From NCBI GenBank assembly GCA_964646605.1, contig CAZYEX010000134.1, forward strand, positions 60,888 through 124,887: 64,000 nt of DNA. The letters are read 5' to 3'. The notes below the pieces were generated by a model. The model was given only the letters and a program-made list of their open reading frames with translations. It ran no database searches and had not been told where the DNA came from. This stretch comes from SBAX01 sp964646605 (GTDB lineage Bacteria > Planctomycetota > Phycisphaerae > UBA1845). The position numbers and the translations under genes are program-made. Below, piece by piece: positions 1-8,384 of this stretch. The number at the start of each line of letters is the position of its first letter. Within the stretch, counting starts at the first letter, position 1.

Positions 1-37
1 CATTGCGAGGCGGTCCTGTTGTTGCGACTTTGGGGCT

Positions 38-1084
38 TCATGACGCCGTCGGCGTGGCCTCAGCGCGTCGCCGCTCGAACAGCCGCGCCACCCGCAAGCC
101 GATCTCGAAGAGCAGATACATCGGAACGGCGAGGAGCAATTGGTTGAGCACATCGGGCGAGGGAGTCATGACCGCCGAGGCCACGACGGTGCCAAGGATG
201 ACGTATCGCCGCGCTCCAGCCATCGTGGCCACGGACGCCAGTCCGCTCCACGAAAGAAAGACCACGACGATCGGCGTCTCGAAGGCCAGCCCAAAGGCCA
301 AGGCCAGGACGAGCACGAAGGAAACGTATTGATCCACGGCGAACTGGCTTTGCATGGCCGGTGACACCGTGCCCGGCTCCAGCGCGATGGACCAAGGGCC
401 CTCGCTCGTTTGGAACATCAATCGCCGCGTCGCAGCATTGATCCAATAGGCGCCTGGCGGAGCGTCCTGCGGATCGCTTCCTACGATGCGGACGCGCTGC
501 GGATCGATTTCCTCCAGTGTGACCGCGGGAACCGGTTCCCGCGCCAGCAGAAGGGACTGCAGCGCCGAGGGGTTGAGATCCGCCGGTCCGAACGCGCGGT
601 TGAAGGTGATGAAGAATTGCAACACCAGCGGCAGCACCAGAAAGTACAAGAACATCACGCCGATGATAAACATCCCCACCGACGACGCGATCACACCCGT
701 GATGAAGCGCCGTTCGCGCGTGTACAGCCCGGTGGCCACGAAGCTCCACAGGTGGTACAGCACCCAAGGCATGGCCACGATCAGGGCGGAGAGGAAACTG
801 ATCTTCAAATAGGCCGTGAAGGCGTCCGTCGGGGCAAGGACTTGAAGATTGGGCTGCAACCCGTTGGCGAACTGCACGGTCCACAGGGGTCGGAAAATGA
901 TGTCCAGAATCCCGCGGCCGACCATGAGCGTGCCCACCGCCGCGGCCGCGACTCCCCCCAGCGCCCACAACAGCCGCGTGCGCAGCTCATCGAGATGATC
1001 GCCGAAGGACATGCGCGTGGATTCGATGACATGCTCTTCCCCGGCGGGTTCAGGAGAGTCAGCTCGCGTGAGGTCGTCCACCAT
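38..1084 (-). CDS. tatC: Sec-independent protein translocase TatC
   Basis: TatC is the polytopic inner-membrane receptor of the twin-arginine export pathway. The 348-residue protein has the family hallmark HLDELRxRL at residues 30-38 next to the first membrane segment, then further hydrophobic segments near 95-115, 128-160, 253-280 and 290-330. Between the third and fourth helices it carries about 80 extra residues (about 164-245), so it is longer than the usual ~250. I infer that this loop is periplasmic; enlarged loops of this kind occur in planctomycete TatC. The start at 1084 gives a short polar N-terminus; the Met at residue 25 is an alternative. Two Tat-signal proteins lie in the window (the superoxide dismutase at 3964 and the oxidoreductase at 56770). 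No tatA or tatB is visible. Confidence 0.93.
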   Translation of the reverse strand: MVDDLTRADSPEPAGEEHVIESTRMSFGDHLDELRTRLLWALGGVAAAAVGTLMVGRGILDIIFRPLWTVQFANGLQPNLQVLAPTDAFTAYLKISFLSALIVAMPWVLYHLWSFVATGLYTRERRFITGVIASSVGMFIIGVMFLYFLVLPLVLQFFITFNRAFGPADLNPSALQSLLLAREPVPAVTLEEIDPQRVRIVGSDPQDAPPGAYWINAATRRLMFQTSEGPWSIALEPGTVSPAMQSQFAVDQYVSFVLVLALAFGLAFETPIVVVFLSWSGLASVATMAGARRYVILGTVVASAVMTPSPDVLNQLLLAVPMYLLFEIGLRVARLFERRRAEATPTAS

Positions 1085-1280
1085 AGCTTGCGGATACTAT
1101 CGACCCGCAACGACCGTCACCACAATCCGACGGCGCACCGTGCGGGAGGGTGTTTGCATGGGTCCATGTGGGACAGGCTCTCAACCGATGAAACGGCGCC
1201 GCGGACAAGTGGAGGCGCTGACACCATGGACTTGCGAGTCGTTTCATCCTTGGTGATCCGCTGTAGGCACGGCGAGCCAC

Positions 1281-1321
1281 CCGGAGGGCGGACGAGCATG
1301 ACAGGATCGTCCGCCCTCCGG
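1281..1321. repeat. Perfect 15-bp stem-loop
   Basis: An uninterrupted inverted repeat: the left arm CCGGAGGGCGGACGA (1281-1295) and the right arm TCGTCCGCCCTCCGG (1307-1321) are exact complements around an 11-nt loop. It lies in the 554-bp gap between the divergent tatC (start 1084) and the membrane-protein gene at 1639. No T-run follows on either side, so it is not a standard Rho-independent terminator. It could be a REP-like element, a transcript-stability hairpin or the trace of a small RNA. Nothing else in 1085-1638 was recognised. Confidence 0.7.
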
Positions 1322-1638
1322 CCGGCGACTCCCCCAGCGATGGAGTGGGTTTGGGTGGTTGGATTTCTCCGATCGGGGTCGGATGAGAAGGCCACAACCC
1401 AAGGCCCGAAACGGTCGATAATAGAGCCGTTCACGGGCGGACGGACGTAGGTGTGCATCCGATTCGTGAACCGAGGGTAGCACGCTGGCAGGCCGCCAAT
1501 CGCCGCCGGAGGCGGAAGATGATTGATGGGGTCGTGGTTGGAGGTTAGTCTTGTGCATCCTCGATGCGAGACGGGCGTTCCGATCCGTCGCAACGGCGGT
1601 AAGGTCGGTGCCGTAGGGGAGAGCATCCGAGTCGCGTC

Positions 1639-2241
1639 ATGAATGCCTTGGGCGTCATCGGAATGGCGGATCGCACGGCCTGCGCTGCGGCCATGTCGGA
1701 AGCCCCGTCGCGCGCGTCGAGCGTTTCCACACGCTGGACGACGGTGCCCGGCGGTCTGGTCGATGGCGGGGAGATCGTCCTTCTGGCCATCAAGCCTTCC
1801 TTGTGGCGACCGGTGTTCGACTCGTCACCGTGGTTGGTGAGCAGCGCGATCTTGTCCGTGGCCCTGCTCTCCATGGGGAAGGCGATTCCCGGTTTGTCGG
1901 TGGCGACGACGGCCCAAGTCGTGCTGCTGGTGGGATTGACTCGACTGGCCGTCGCCCTTTTGCGCTGGACGACGACCTGGCACCTGCTCACCAATCGTCG
2001 GATTCTCGACGTTCACGGCATCCGGGCGCCCGTCATTCGATCCTGTCTGCTTGTTCACATTCGCAACACCTACGTCAACGTGGCTCCCCTCGAGAAGCTG
2101 GCATCGCTGGGGACCATCACCTTCGTCACCGACCAGCCGGACGATCCGCCGCACGTGTGGCGATCGGTGAGTGAACCCGACGAGGTCCACCTCAAGATTC
2201 GTCGGGCGATCGAAAACGCCATCGACCAATACGGCATGTAA
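1639..2241 (+). CDS. Membrane protein with bacterial PH-like (DUF304/bPH2) domain
   Basis: A 200-residue protein. After a polar N-terminal stretch it has two hydrophobic segments (about 66-82 and 90-107) and then a domain whose opening, WHLLTNRRILDVHGI at about 115-129, is typical of the bacterial pleckstrin-homology-like family (often annotated DUF304 or YdbT/YdbS-like). The following beta-rich stretch (NTYVNVAPLEKLASLGTITF) and the closing helix (ALENAIDQ-like, about 187-197) fit the same fold. Members are membrane proteins of mostly unknown role. Several in-frame Met codons exist near the N-terminus (residues 1, 9 and 19), so the true start is uncertain. It is transcribed alone, divergent from tatC. 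Confidence 0.7.
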   Translation: MNALGVIGMADRTACAAAMSEAPSRASSVSTRWTTVPGGLVDGGEIVLLAIKPSLWRPVFDSSPWLVSSAILSVALLSMGKAIPGLSVATTAQVVLLVGLTRLAVALLRWTTTWHLLTNRRILDVHGIRAPVIRSCLLVHIRNTYVNVAPLEKLASLGTITFVTDQPDDPPHVWRSVSEPDEVHLKIRRAIENAIDQYGM

Positions 2242-2246
2242 CGCCC

Positions 2247-2636
2247 TTACCCGATCCGCTGCCCGAAAGAGAACTCGACGATGTTGCCGTCGGGATCGGG
2301 CACCCCGCAGTAGTAGCCGACCACCGGTCCGGCATCGACTGGCGGCCAGTGGTTGGTCAGACCGTCGTCCGTGGCCTTGGAATGCGCCGCGTCCACCTCC
2401 GCCCGCGAGTCCACGGCCATTCCGATATGTTGCCACGGCGGCTGGCGGTTCACCTCGTAGGGCTCTTCCAACAGAACAATCACGAACTTGGGCGGGTCCT
2501 CGCCCCATCCCAACCAGGCCACGTGAATGCCGTGCTCTTGCCGCTCGTGGACGACGCGCATGCCGCAATAGCGTCGGTAGAACGCGATGGATCGTTCTAG
2601 GCTGCGGACTTGCAGTGCCACGTGCGTACACTTCAT
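2247..2636 (-). CDS. VOC/glyoxalase-family protein
   Basis: A 129-residue single-module vicinal-oxygen-chelate protein. The opening MKCTHVALQVRSLERSIAFY is the standard start of the first beta-alpha-beta unit, followed by the metal-position segment QHIGMAVDS and the closing DPDGNIVEF. The family includes glyoxalase I, dioxygenases and fosfomycin-type resistance proteins. The ligand pattern here (H5, a His in QHIG, the late Glu in NIVEFSF) suits a metal-dependent lyase or isomerase, but the substrate cannot be assigned. I chose the Met at 2636 rather than one six codons upstream because it starts exactly at the fold. It is convergent with the PH-domain gene. Confidence 0.85.
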   Translation of the reverse strand: MKCTHVALQVRSLERSIAFYRRYCGMRVVHERQEHGIHVAWLGWGEDPPKFVIVLLEEPYEVNRQPPWQHIGMAVDSRAEVDAAHSKATDDGLTNHWPPVDAGPVVGYYCGVPDPDGNIVEFSFGQRIG

Positions 2637-2658
2637 CGAAATGCCCCGGCGCATGGCT

Positions 2659-3744
2659 TCATGGCGAATGGACGGTTTGCAAGGCGGATTCGACGGGCGT
2701 GGGACACCCCCGCATTACATCATGCAGCCGATCAAAGACAAGCTCGGCAATTAGGGCGTGGACGGACTCGTTGGCGTGGGGGTCGAAGCGGTTCACCACG
2801 AGATCCGAGGGGTTTCGCCCCGAGAGCGGTTCGGTGAGGTCCACGGGTACCACGCCCTCGGCCTCAAAAAAATCCGCCACTTGGGCGGTCCACAGATGAG
2901 AGGAAGACACGTCCAGAAGATTGGGAATGATGACCGCGACGACGGTCGGCGTGTGATCCTGGTAGGCACGCACCAAATCGTGTAGGTCCGCGCGATGTGC
3001 GTCCCACACCGCGGGAGTCTGGTAGCACGCCTTCACGTAATTCCAGTACTCGGTGGACGCGGCATCCGTGAACCAGTTCCGCGTTCGCCAATAGATCAAG
3101 TTCGGCAGGTGGAAATTCTCGATCGCCGGTTTGAGCCAACCCGCGGCGCGATCACGCGAACTCCGTGGGACGGTCAGTGCTTGCTGCTCCGCCGCGCGAT
3201 CGGCGTCGTTGAGGCAATACGTGTGGACGACCGCGTCGGGTGGATAGGGAAACCGCGAAACGGCGTCGCGTTGGCGGCGGGTGTCCCACCCAGGCTTGGC
3301 GATGTTGAACACTTTCCAATGCGGCCCCAACTTTTCCGCGAGACGGTCGGAGAAGCGGTCCGCCGGGTTGGCGATCCCCCATCCGGCGGCGTAGGAATCT
3401 CCGACCACCCACACCACCCGTTTTCCTACCAAGTCGCCCGCCACCGGCTCGTGATCTCGATAGCCGAAGGAGTTGATCGGATGCCAGTATTTGTCGAGCC
3501 ACCGCTGGGATGCCAGAGTCGTACCCGCCCCGTTCGATTCGGCGAAGAACATCCCCAGTGCGACTTCCACGAAAACCAGGACGAGGATGAGACACGCCGT
3601 TGCGGTGATCGCGCGCATTAAGGCGTCCTTCCGAGCCCGTAGCAAAAGTGGCGGATCTCGCCTGCGCCGAAAGACAAAGGCCGCCCCGAGCAGCGCGGAC
3701 GCCGCCGTGGTGGCGATCAACAGAACTAGCACTCTTATCGTCAT
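2659..3744 (-). CDS. Membrane-anchored SGNH/GDSL-like hydrolase
   Basis: A 361-residue protein with two N-terminal hydrophobic segments (about 3-22 and 45-65) and a long extracytoplasmic domain. VWVVGDSYAAGWG supplies the GDS nucleophile block of SGNH hydrolases, and the C-terminal DPHANESVHALIA supplies the Asp-x-His pair. The middle NDAD and similar residues could serve as the oxyanion Asn. The architecture (membrane anchor plus SGNH) is common among planctomycete proteins of unknown substrate, and acyl- or acetyl-ester hydrolysis is a reasonable inference. The start at 3744 puts the Met directly before the first membrane segment. Its 3' end lies 22 bp from the VOC gene, on the same strand. 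Confidence 0.75.
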   Translation of the reverse strand: MTIRVLVLLIATTAASALLGAAFVFRRRRDPPLLLRARKDALMRAITATACLILVLVFVEVALGMFFAESNGAGTTLASQRWLDKYWHPINSFGYRDHEPVAGDLVGKRVVWVVGDSYAAGWGIANPADRFSDRLAEKLGPHWKVFNIAKPGWDTRRQRDAVSRFPYPPDAVVHTYCLNDADRAAEQQALTVPRSSRDRAAGWLKPAIENFHLPNLIYWRTRNWFTDAASTEYWNYVKACYQTPAVWDAHRADLHDLVRAYQDHTPTVVAVIIPNLLDVSSSHLWTAQVADFFEAEGVVPVDLTEPLSGRNPSDLVVNRFDPHANESVHALIAELVFDRLHDVMRGCPTPVESALQTVHSP

Positions 3745-3963
3745 GATCTTGTCCAACGATTCGGGCGGTCCACACAACCGCCCTCGGTCCCCCGCGGATA
3801 TCGGTCAGGGCAAGGCCCCGCCGTACCACGCTGTACAAAACCGCTCGCCGGCATACCAGGACCCCGTTGCGGTCCGGTTCGGGTCGGCGTAGGCTTCTCG
3901 CAGAACAAGGCGCGGAAAACAGGGGTCGGCAACCCGCCGAAGGTGCGAAAAAGGAGGTCTGAA

Positions 3964-4728
3964 ATGACAAGCCTGAACCGTCGTGAAGCGCTGGGGAGTC
4001 TTGGGACTTTGGTGGCTGCGGGCGGGTGGATCGGACTAGTGCCGGGCGAGACACTCGCTCAGGCCGGTGGATCGGGGGGCACGGCTCCCGCGACGCCCAC
4101 GGCGGGGCCCAGCGAGTACAAACTCCCGCCTCTCCCCTACCCGGCCGATGCCCTCGAACCCCACATCGACGCCCAAACCATGAACCTTCATCACGACAAG
4201 CACCATGACGGCTACGTGAAGGGATTGAACGCCGCGATCTCCAAACTGGAGGCGGCGCGGCAGGGCGGTGCGAGCAGTGCGGGTCTAGATACGATTCGTG
4301 ACCTGACCGATTCGCTGGCCTTCAACGGCTCCGGGCACGTGCTGCATTGCGTGTTCTGGGAGAACATGAAAAAGGGCGGAGGCGGCGAGGCCAAGGGGGC
4401 GATCGGCAAACAGATTGCCGCCGATTTCGGAAACTTCGCCAACTTCCAGGCCCATTTCTCCACGGCCGCCAAGAGAGTTCAAGGCAGCGGCTGGGGCGTG
4501 CTGGCGTGGGAGCCGTTGAGCGCGCGGTTGATCGTGCTGGGGGCCGAGAAACACCAGAACCTCACCATGTTCGGATGCGTCCCGGTCCTGGTGCTCGACG
4601 TGTGGGAGCACGCCTACTACCTGAAATATCAGAACAACCGCGGCGGGTACGTGGACGCATTCTGGAACGTCGTCAACTGGGACAACGTGGAGTCGCGGTT
4701 GTCGGCGGCGATGAAACTGACGGCGTGA
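3964..4728 (+). CDS. Tat-exported superoxide dismutase (Fe/Mn family, Mn-like)
   Basis: It dismutates superoxide to oxygen and peroxide and is predicted to act outside the cytoplasm. Residues 5-13 (NRREALGSL) followed by a hydrophobic stretch form a twin-arginine signal, and a Gly/Ala/Pro-rich linker runs to about residue 50. The catalytic domain has all four metal ligands: H75 (MNLHHDKHH), H128 (GSGHVLH), D212 and H216 (LDVWEHAYYL). The Gly in NGSGH at the position where Fe enzymes usually have Gln, plus Gln in EKHQN, favours the Mn type. The start at 3964 is fixed by AAGGAGGT eight bases upstream. The stop overlaps the start of the next gene. Confidence 0.93.
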   Translation: MTSLNRREALGSLGTLVAAGGWIGLVPGETLAQAGGSGGTAPATPTAGPSEYKLPPLPYPADALEPHIDAQTMNLHHDKHHDGYVKGLNAAISKLEAARQGGASSAGLDTIRDLTDSLAFNGSGHVLHCVFWENMKKGGGGEAKGAIGKQIAADFGNFANFQAHFSTAAKRVQGSGWGVLAWEPLSARLIVLGAEKHQNLTMFGCVPVLVLDVWEHAYYLKYQNNRGGYVDAFWNVVNWDNVESRLSAAMKLTA

Positions 4729-5858
4729 AAAGCTACACGGGCAAGAACATCCGCATCCTTCGGGAGCTGATGACCCTCCCGACGGCGCCGTTCGCGGAGC
4801 ACGCGGTCATCGATTACGTCGAGCGCTTTTGCCGCAAGCGCCGTGGCGTGACCCTCACCCGCGACCGCGCGGGAAACGTGCTGGTGCGGGTGCGGAAGAG
4901 ATCGCGCAGTGTCAAGCGGCCGGTGTGCATCACCGCCCATCTCGACCACCCCGGTTTCGTGGCCGATCGCATGCAAGTGCCGGGCTACCTTCACGCTTTC
5001 TGGCGCGGCGGGGTTCCGCCGGAATACTTCGTGCGCGGCAAAGTTCGGTTTTTCGTGGGGAAAACGTGGGTTCGCGGGGTGATCCGATCGGCCTCCGTCG
5101 TTCACCGTGACGGCCAATCGCGGGTGGAGACGGTCGTCGTCAAGGTGCCCAAGGATGTCCCCTCGGGGGCGGTCGGCATGTGGGATTTTCCCGACCCCGT
5201 CGTTCGCGGCTCGCGGATTTTTTCTCGCGGATGCGACGATCTCGCCGGGGCGGCGGCGATGCTTTGTGCCATCGACGACCTGTCGCGCGGCGCGGGAAGT
5301 TGCGACGCCTATTTTCTCTTCACCCGCGCCGAGGAAGTCGGTTTCATCGGAGCCATGGCCGCCTGCCGCTTGCGCACCATCCCCGCGAAGTGCTTCGTGG
5401 TGGCCATGGAAACCAGCTCCGAACGGCCCTTCGCCAAAATGGGCGACGGACCGATCCTGCGGGTGGGCGACCGGGCCAGCACCTTCACCCATCCGGTGAC
5501 GGCCCACTGTCACCGCATCGCCCGCGAGCTGGCCCGCGACGATGCGAGTTTCAAGTTTCAACGAAAACTGATGGACGGCGGCACCTGCGAATCGTCGGCC
5601 TATTGCGCTCTGGGGTACGACGCCACCGGCATCTGCATCGCCCTGGGCAACTATCACAACGTCGACGCCGAGCGCCGCAAGCTCGCCCCCGAATACGTGG
5701 ACCTCGACGATTTCGCCAACGTGGTCAAATGGTTCGTCGCCATCGCCCGATCCCCGCACGCCTATTCCAACCGCGACACGGTGTTGGATGAACAACTGAG
5801 CAAGCTGGAGGCGCGGTACAAGTCGCTTCTCCGCCGTTCGACCGGTCGGGCGTGTTAG
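4725..5858 (+). CDS. M42/M20-like metallo-aminopeptidase
   Basis: A 377-residue di-zinc peptidase-like protein. Visible metal and catalytic blocks are TAHLDHPGF (H72, D74), RGCDDLAGAAAML (D171/D172), TRAEEVGFIGA (E203/E204), the late MDGGTCESSAY and GNYHNVDAE. This order fits the M42 (glutamyl/deblocking aminopeptidase) group better than M20 dipeptidases. The proposed GTG start at 4725 overlaps the SOD stop by four bases (GTGA), implying translational coupling; an ATG at 4770 would cut the first helix. No export signal is visible, so a cytoplasmic peptidase is coupled to an exported SOD, and the reason is not evident. It is followed by a sharp drop in GC. Confidence 0.85.
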   Translation: MKSYTGKNIRILRELMTLPTAPFAEHAVIDYVERFCRKRRGVTLTRDRAGNVLVRVRKRSRSVKRPVCITAHLDHPGFVADRMQVPGYLHAFWRGGVPPEYFVRGKVRFFVGKTWVRGVIRSASVVHRDGQSRVETVVVKVPKDVPSGAVGMWDFPDPVVRGSRIFSRGCDDLAGAAAMLCAIDDLSRGAGSCDAYFLFTRAEEVGFIGAMAACRLRTIPAKCFVVAMETSSERPFAKMGDGPILRVGDRASTFTHPVTAHCHRIARELARDDASFKFQRKLMDGGTCESSAYCALGYDATGICIALGNYHNVDAERRKLAPEYVDLDDFANVVKWFVAIARSPHAYSNRDTVLDEQLSKLEARYKSLLRRSTGRAC

Positions 5859-6075
5859 AAAAACTTTCGGAATTATCCCGCTGATTCAGGAATCCAATTC
5901 GCTCGCAAAATATCAGAGCCCCTCAAGCCCATAGCAACCACCTTTTGCGAGCGGACAGCCTGGCGGCCACCGCGACCGCAATAAACCGGAGCGATACAAG
6001 TGATTGCGCCGTCGTGTGTTACAGGCAATTCTTTGGCCTCGTTAGACTGGTGGTGGGCGCTGCCCTGTACGACGA

Positions 6076-6094
6076 CATAAACAAATTGTTTATG
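6076..6094. promoter_or_regulatory. 19-nt perfect palindrome, possible operator
   Basis: CATAAACAAATTGTTTATG reads the same on both strands around a central A. It lies in the AT-rich gap 5859-6249, about 80 bp upstream of a promoter-like sequence for the gene at 6250. Its length and symmetry fit a dimeric repressor or integrase-type binding site. No partner regulator is encoded next to it. Confidence 0.45.
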
Positions 6095-6171
6095 GCGAAT
6101 ATTTGCGTATTGTAAACACTTATGGGACAATCACTTACGAAATAGCTGTTCACTGCACTGAAACATAAAGC

Positions 6172-6199
6172 TTGACGGCTGGCGTGGAGTTGTTCTAAT
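6172..6199 (+). promoter_or_regulatory. Sigma-70-type promoter for the gene at 6250
   Basis: TTGACG (6172-6177) and TCTAAT (6194-6199) are separated by 16 bp, matching five of six bases of each consensus hexamer. The -10 ends about 50 bp upstream of the ATG at 6250. Most of the window is too GC-rich to show such boxes, which adds to the impression that this patch is foreign. Confidence 0.45.
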
Positions 6200-6249
6200 G
6201 CCACGACGCTAGGAGCTGTAAGAAGCAGCCCTAACGCGGAGCGAACGAC

Positions 6250-6762
6250 ATGGCTGGATCGTACAAACTTCACATCAAGCTCGGTGACGCCGAGTTCTCG
6301 GCGGAAGGACCGGAAGCTTCCGTTAAGGAACAGTTTGAGTCCTTTAGGACGCTCTTGTCCGCCAAGTCGGTGGCGAGCCCTGATGCGCCACCAAGGAAGG
6401 AGAATCCCCCAAACCAATCGCAGGAGGCGACGGATCGGCTAAGGAGGGTCTTTACCGCAAGCGAAGATGAGACAGTGGTGTCTCTCAAGATACTGCCACG
6501 CGGCGACACAGGCGAGCCCGATGCTTTGCTTTTGCTACTGTATGGGTTTCGCTTTCTTGGCCCAAAGGTCACGGACGTTCTTGCCGGAACCTTGATGAAA
6601 GCGGCGGCGACTTCAGGCCTCCGACTTGCCCGGATCGACCGCGTGATCTCGGTTCACGGGGCATTCGTCACCGAAGGTGGAGCGAAGCGAGGCAAGCGAT
6701 ATGGACTGAACAACCAAGGCGTCAACCGTGCAGAAGAGATCATCAAGCAACTTGATGTCTAG
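6250..6762 (+). CDS. Hypothetical protein of the low-GC patch
   Basis: A 170-residue soluble protein that I do not recognise. The first 40 residues (KLHIKLGDAEFSAEG... VKEQFESFRTLL) look like a small beta-hairpin/helix module that could make dimer or DNA-end contacts. A Pro/Ser-rich linker (about 45-65) follows, then an alpha-rich C-terminal half ending in KRYGLNNQGVNRAEEIIKQL. That ending resembles the wing-like end of winged-helix domains found in mobile-element or phage accessory proteins. Codon use and GC are lower than in its neighbours, and it has its own promoter. Horizontal acquisition is likely; the function is unknown. Confidence 0.65.
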   Translation: MAGSYKLHIKLGDAEFSAEGPEASVKEQFESFRTLLSAKSVASPDAPPRKENPPNQSQEATDRLRRVFTASEDETVVSLKILPRGDTGEPDALLLLLYGFRFLGPKVTDVLAGTLMKAAATSGLRLARIDRVISVHGAFVTEGGAKRGKRYGLNNQGVNRAEEIIKQLDV

Positions 6763-7007
6763 AAACGAGGCGCGGCCGTCAGAAGCCACCTCACCCAAGC
6801 CCGATTCGCGAAGCGCGCAAATGGGGCTGAGAACGTTCATGCGCAAGGGGTCAAGGGCGGAATCACCAACGCGGTCATCGCCGATCGCGGATGTCCTGGG
6901 ACACGCCGACCGAGAGGCAAGTCTCGGCGGCGTTTGGGGGTCCAAACCGCTCAGGAGCGGCGTCCAAAACCGTTGTGATCCGTCCTGACCCTCTTGACCG
7001 TTCCGGA

Positions 7008-7036
7008 GAGCGCCTGGGATGCAATCCCAAACGCTC
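7008..7036. repeat. Imperfect hairpin in the low-GC patch
   Basis: GAGCG-cc-TGGGAT-gca-ATCCCA-aa-CGCTC forms an 11-bp stem broken by one two-base mismatch. It lies 246 bp downstream of the hypothetical gene. No T-run follows. Apart from this hairpin, the possible transposase scrap at 7137 and an 8-bp inverted repeat (CATATCTT at 7082-7089, AAGATATG at 7113-7120), I see nothing in 6763-7237. Confidence 0.4.
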
Positions 7037-7136
7037 CGAGCCCGGGTCTAAACCGTAAAGCCACAGACTCAGCACGCAGCCCATATCTTATCGTCGCGTT
7101 TGGCTTCCGGTCAAGATATGCTGATCGGAGGCAATC

Positions 7137-7229
7137 ATGCATCCCGAGGCGCCTACCCTGATTGAGTTCACCCAGCATTACGACACACACCAGAAGGGGC
7201 TTGTGAGGTTGGAATCGCTCCGATTCGCG
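7137..7229 (+). pseudogene. Possible N-terminal remnant of an IS1595-like transposase
   Basis: The frame opens with a good ribosome-binding site (CGGAGG) and encodes MHPEAPTLIEFTQHYDTHQK followed by GLVRLESLRFAGRI. The arrangement '(L/I)xEFxxxYxTxxxCLxxLxxxRWPxG' is how IS1595-type transposases begin, before their CxxC zinc motif. Here the zinc motif is absent and the frame runs into the antisense 3' end of the glycosyltransferase gene. If the identification is right, it is a truncated relic. It could also be a chance resemblance. Confidence 0.25.
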
Positions 7230-7237
7230 GGCCGCAT

Positions 7238-8353
7238 CTATCCCACTTGGGCCGAGTCAGCAATGCCGCCGCTGGGCGATTCGCCGTTCAGTAAGTTCTC
7301 GTACACCCGCGCGTGCTGCTCGACGTTGCGGCGCAGGCCGAAGACTTCGTAGGCCTGTCCGCGGGCGGTTTCTTGGGTCCGCCTTTGAGACTCCCGATCG
7401 CGCAGAAGTTTGACGATGGGGATGGCGGGGGTGTGGTCGGCGGGCGGTTTGAAAAGAAGGCCGTTGACTTTGTGGGCGATGAGTTCGGCGATCGCGGGGA
7501 CGGCGGAGCCGATGACGGACACATTCGCGGCCATGGCCCAGGCGATCGCCGTGGTCGGCACGTCGCCGCGCGGAGCGAGCAAAAGGACATCACTCACCGC
7601 GAGCAGTTGCTCGAACGGATAACGATCGCCTGTAGCAAGGAGCGGCGGCGGATCGGGCAGCGTACGCATGAACCGCGCGATGCGTTCTTGTTCTTTGGAA
7701 AAACCCGCAACAAGGATGCGCACCTTCGCGCCCAGATCGTGCAACAGGACCGTCGCCCAAAAAGCCTCGAATCCGCCGCTCTCACGGGTCACGGGTTCGG
7801 GAAGGAGGCAAAGGACTTCGCCCGCCCGCACGCCGAATTCCTGGCGAAGTCCGCCGCGGCGAACGCGGGTAAGCAAAGCGAAGTCCACGCCGGGGCGGAT
7901 CACGACGCACTGTTCGGCCGGCACGCCGTGCTCGATGAGTCTTCGGCGGACGATCTCGCAACTGCACACTACGGCGAAGCGCGGCGATTGCGCGAGGGTG
8001 CGGAGGAGCTTGGCGTGGCGCGTGGCGAGGAGCGGGTCGAACAGTTCGAGCACCACCGGGCAGTCCGTTGCGGAGCAGGCCGTCGCCGCGGCGTCCATTC
8101 CCCAGGCGTGAATCAACTCAATGCCCGCCGCCTTCACCCATCGCGTCAACGACGGACCGGCCAGGGCTTGAACCGCAAACGGGGAATGCAAACGGCGAAT
8201 CGGGCGACCCAGAGCCTTGATCTCGGCCTGCGGCGGTTCGCCGAGCGCCGCGATCATCTGCGGCCCGTTCGACATTCGATCCAGGAGCGTGGAAACGCCG
8301 ACCCGCTGTTCCCAGCCCATCGAGGCGTCCAACAAGTGACAGGTGCGTGGCAT
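7238..8353 (-). CDS. GT4-type glycosyltransferase
   Basis: A 371-residue protein with the GT-B layout. The N-terminal half has LIHAWGMDAAATA and VVCSCEIVRRRLIEHGVPAEQCVVIRPGVD, the usual hinge segment in which the donor domain begins. The C-terminal half has the PFEQLLAVSDVLLLAPRGDVPTTAIAWAMAANVSVIGSAVPAIAELI series, in which the canonical E-x7-E sugar-nucleotide motif is degenerate (PRGDVPTTA in place of E-G-F/P-x4-E). It therefore belongs to GT4 but may use an unusual donor. The start at 8353 avoids a long overlap with the gene ending at 8385. It is the last gene of a minus-strand run with the two lipoproteins upstream. Confidence 0.8.
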   Translation of the reverse strand: MPRTCHLLDASMGWEQRVGVSTLLDRMSNGPQMIAALGEPPQAEIKALGRPIRRLHSPFAVQALAGPSLTRWVKAAGIELIHAWGMDAAATACSATDCPVVLELFDPLLATRHAKLLRTLAQSPRFAVVCSCEIVRRRLIEHGVPAEQCVVIRPGVDFALLTRVRRGGLRQEFGVRAGEVLCLLPEPVTRESGGFEAFWATVLLHDLGAKVRILVAGFSKEQERIARFMRTLPDPPPLLATGDRYPFEQLLAVSDVLLLAPRGDVPTTAIAWAMAANVSVIGSAVPAIAELIAHKVNGLLFKPPADHTPAIPIVKLLRDRESQRRTQETARGQAYEVFGLRRNVEQHARVYENLLNGESPSGGIADSAQVG

Positions 8354-8384
8354 GCGGCGGAGACCGAAACAAGGCCCGGCCGGG

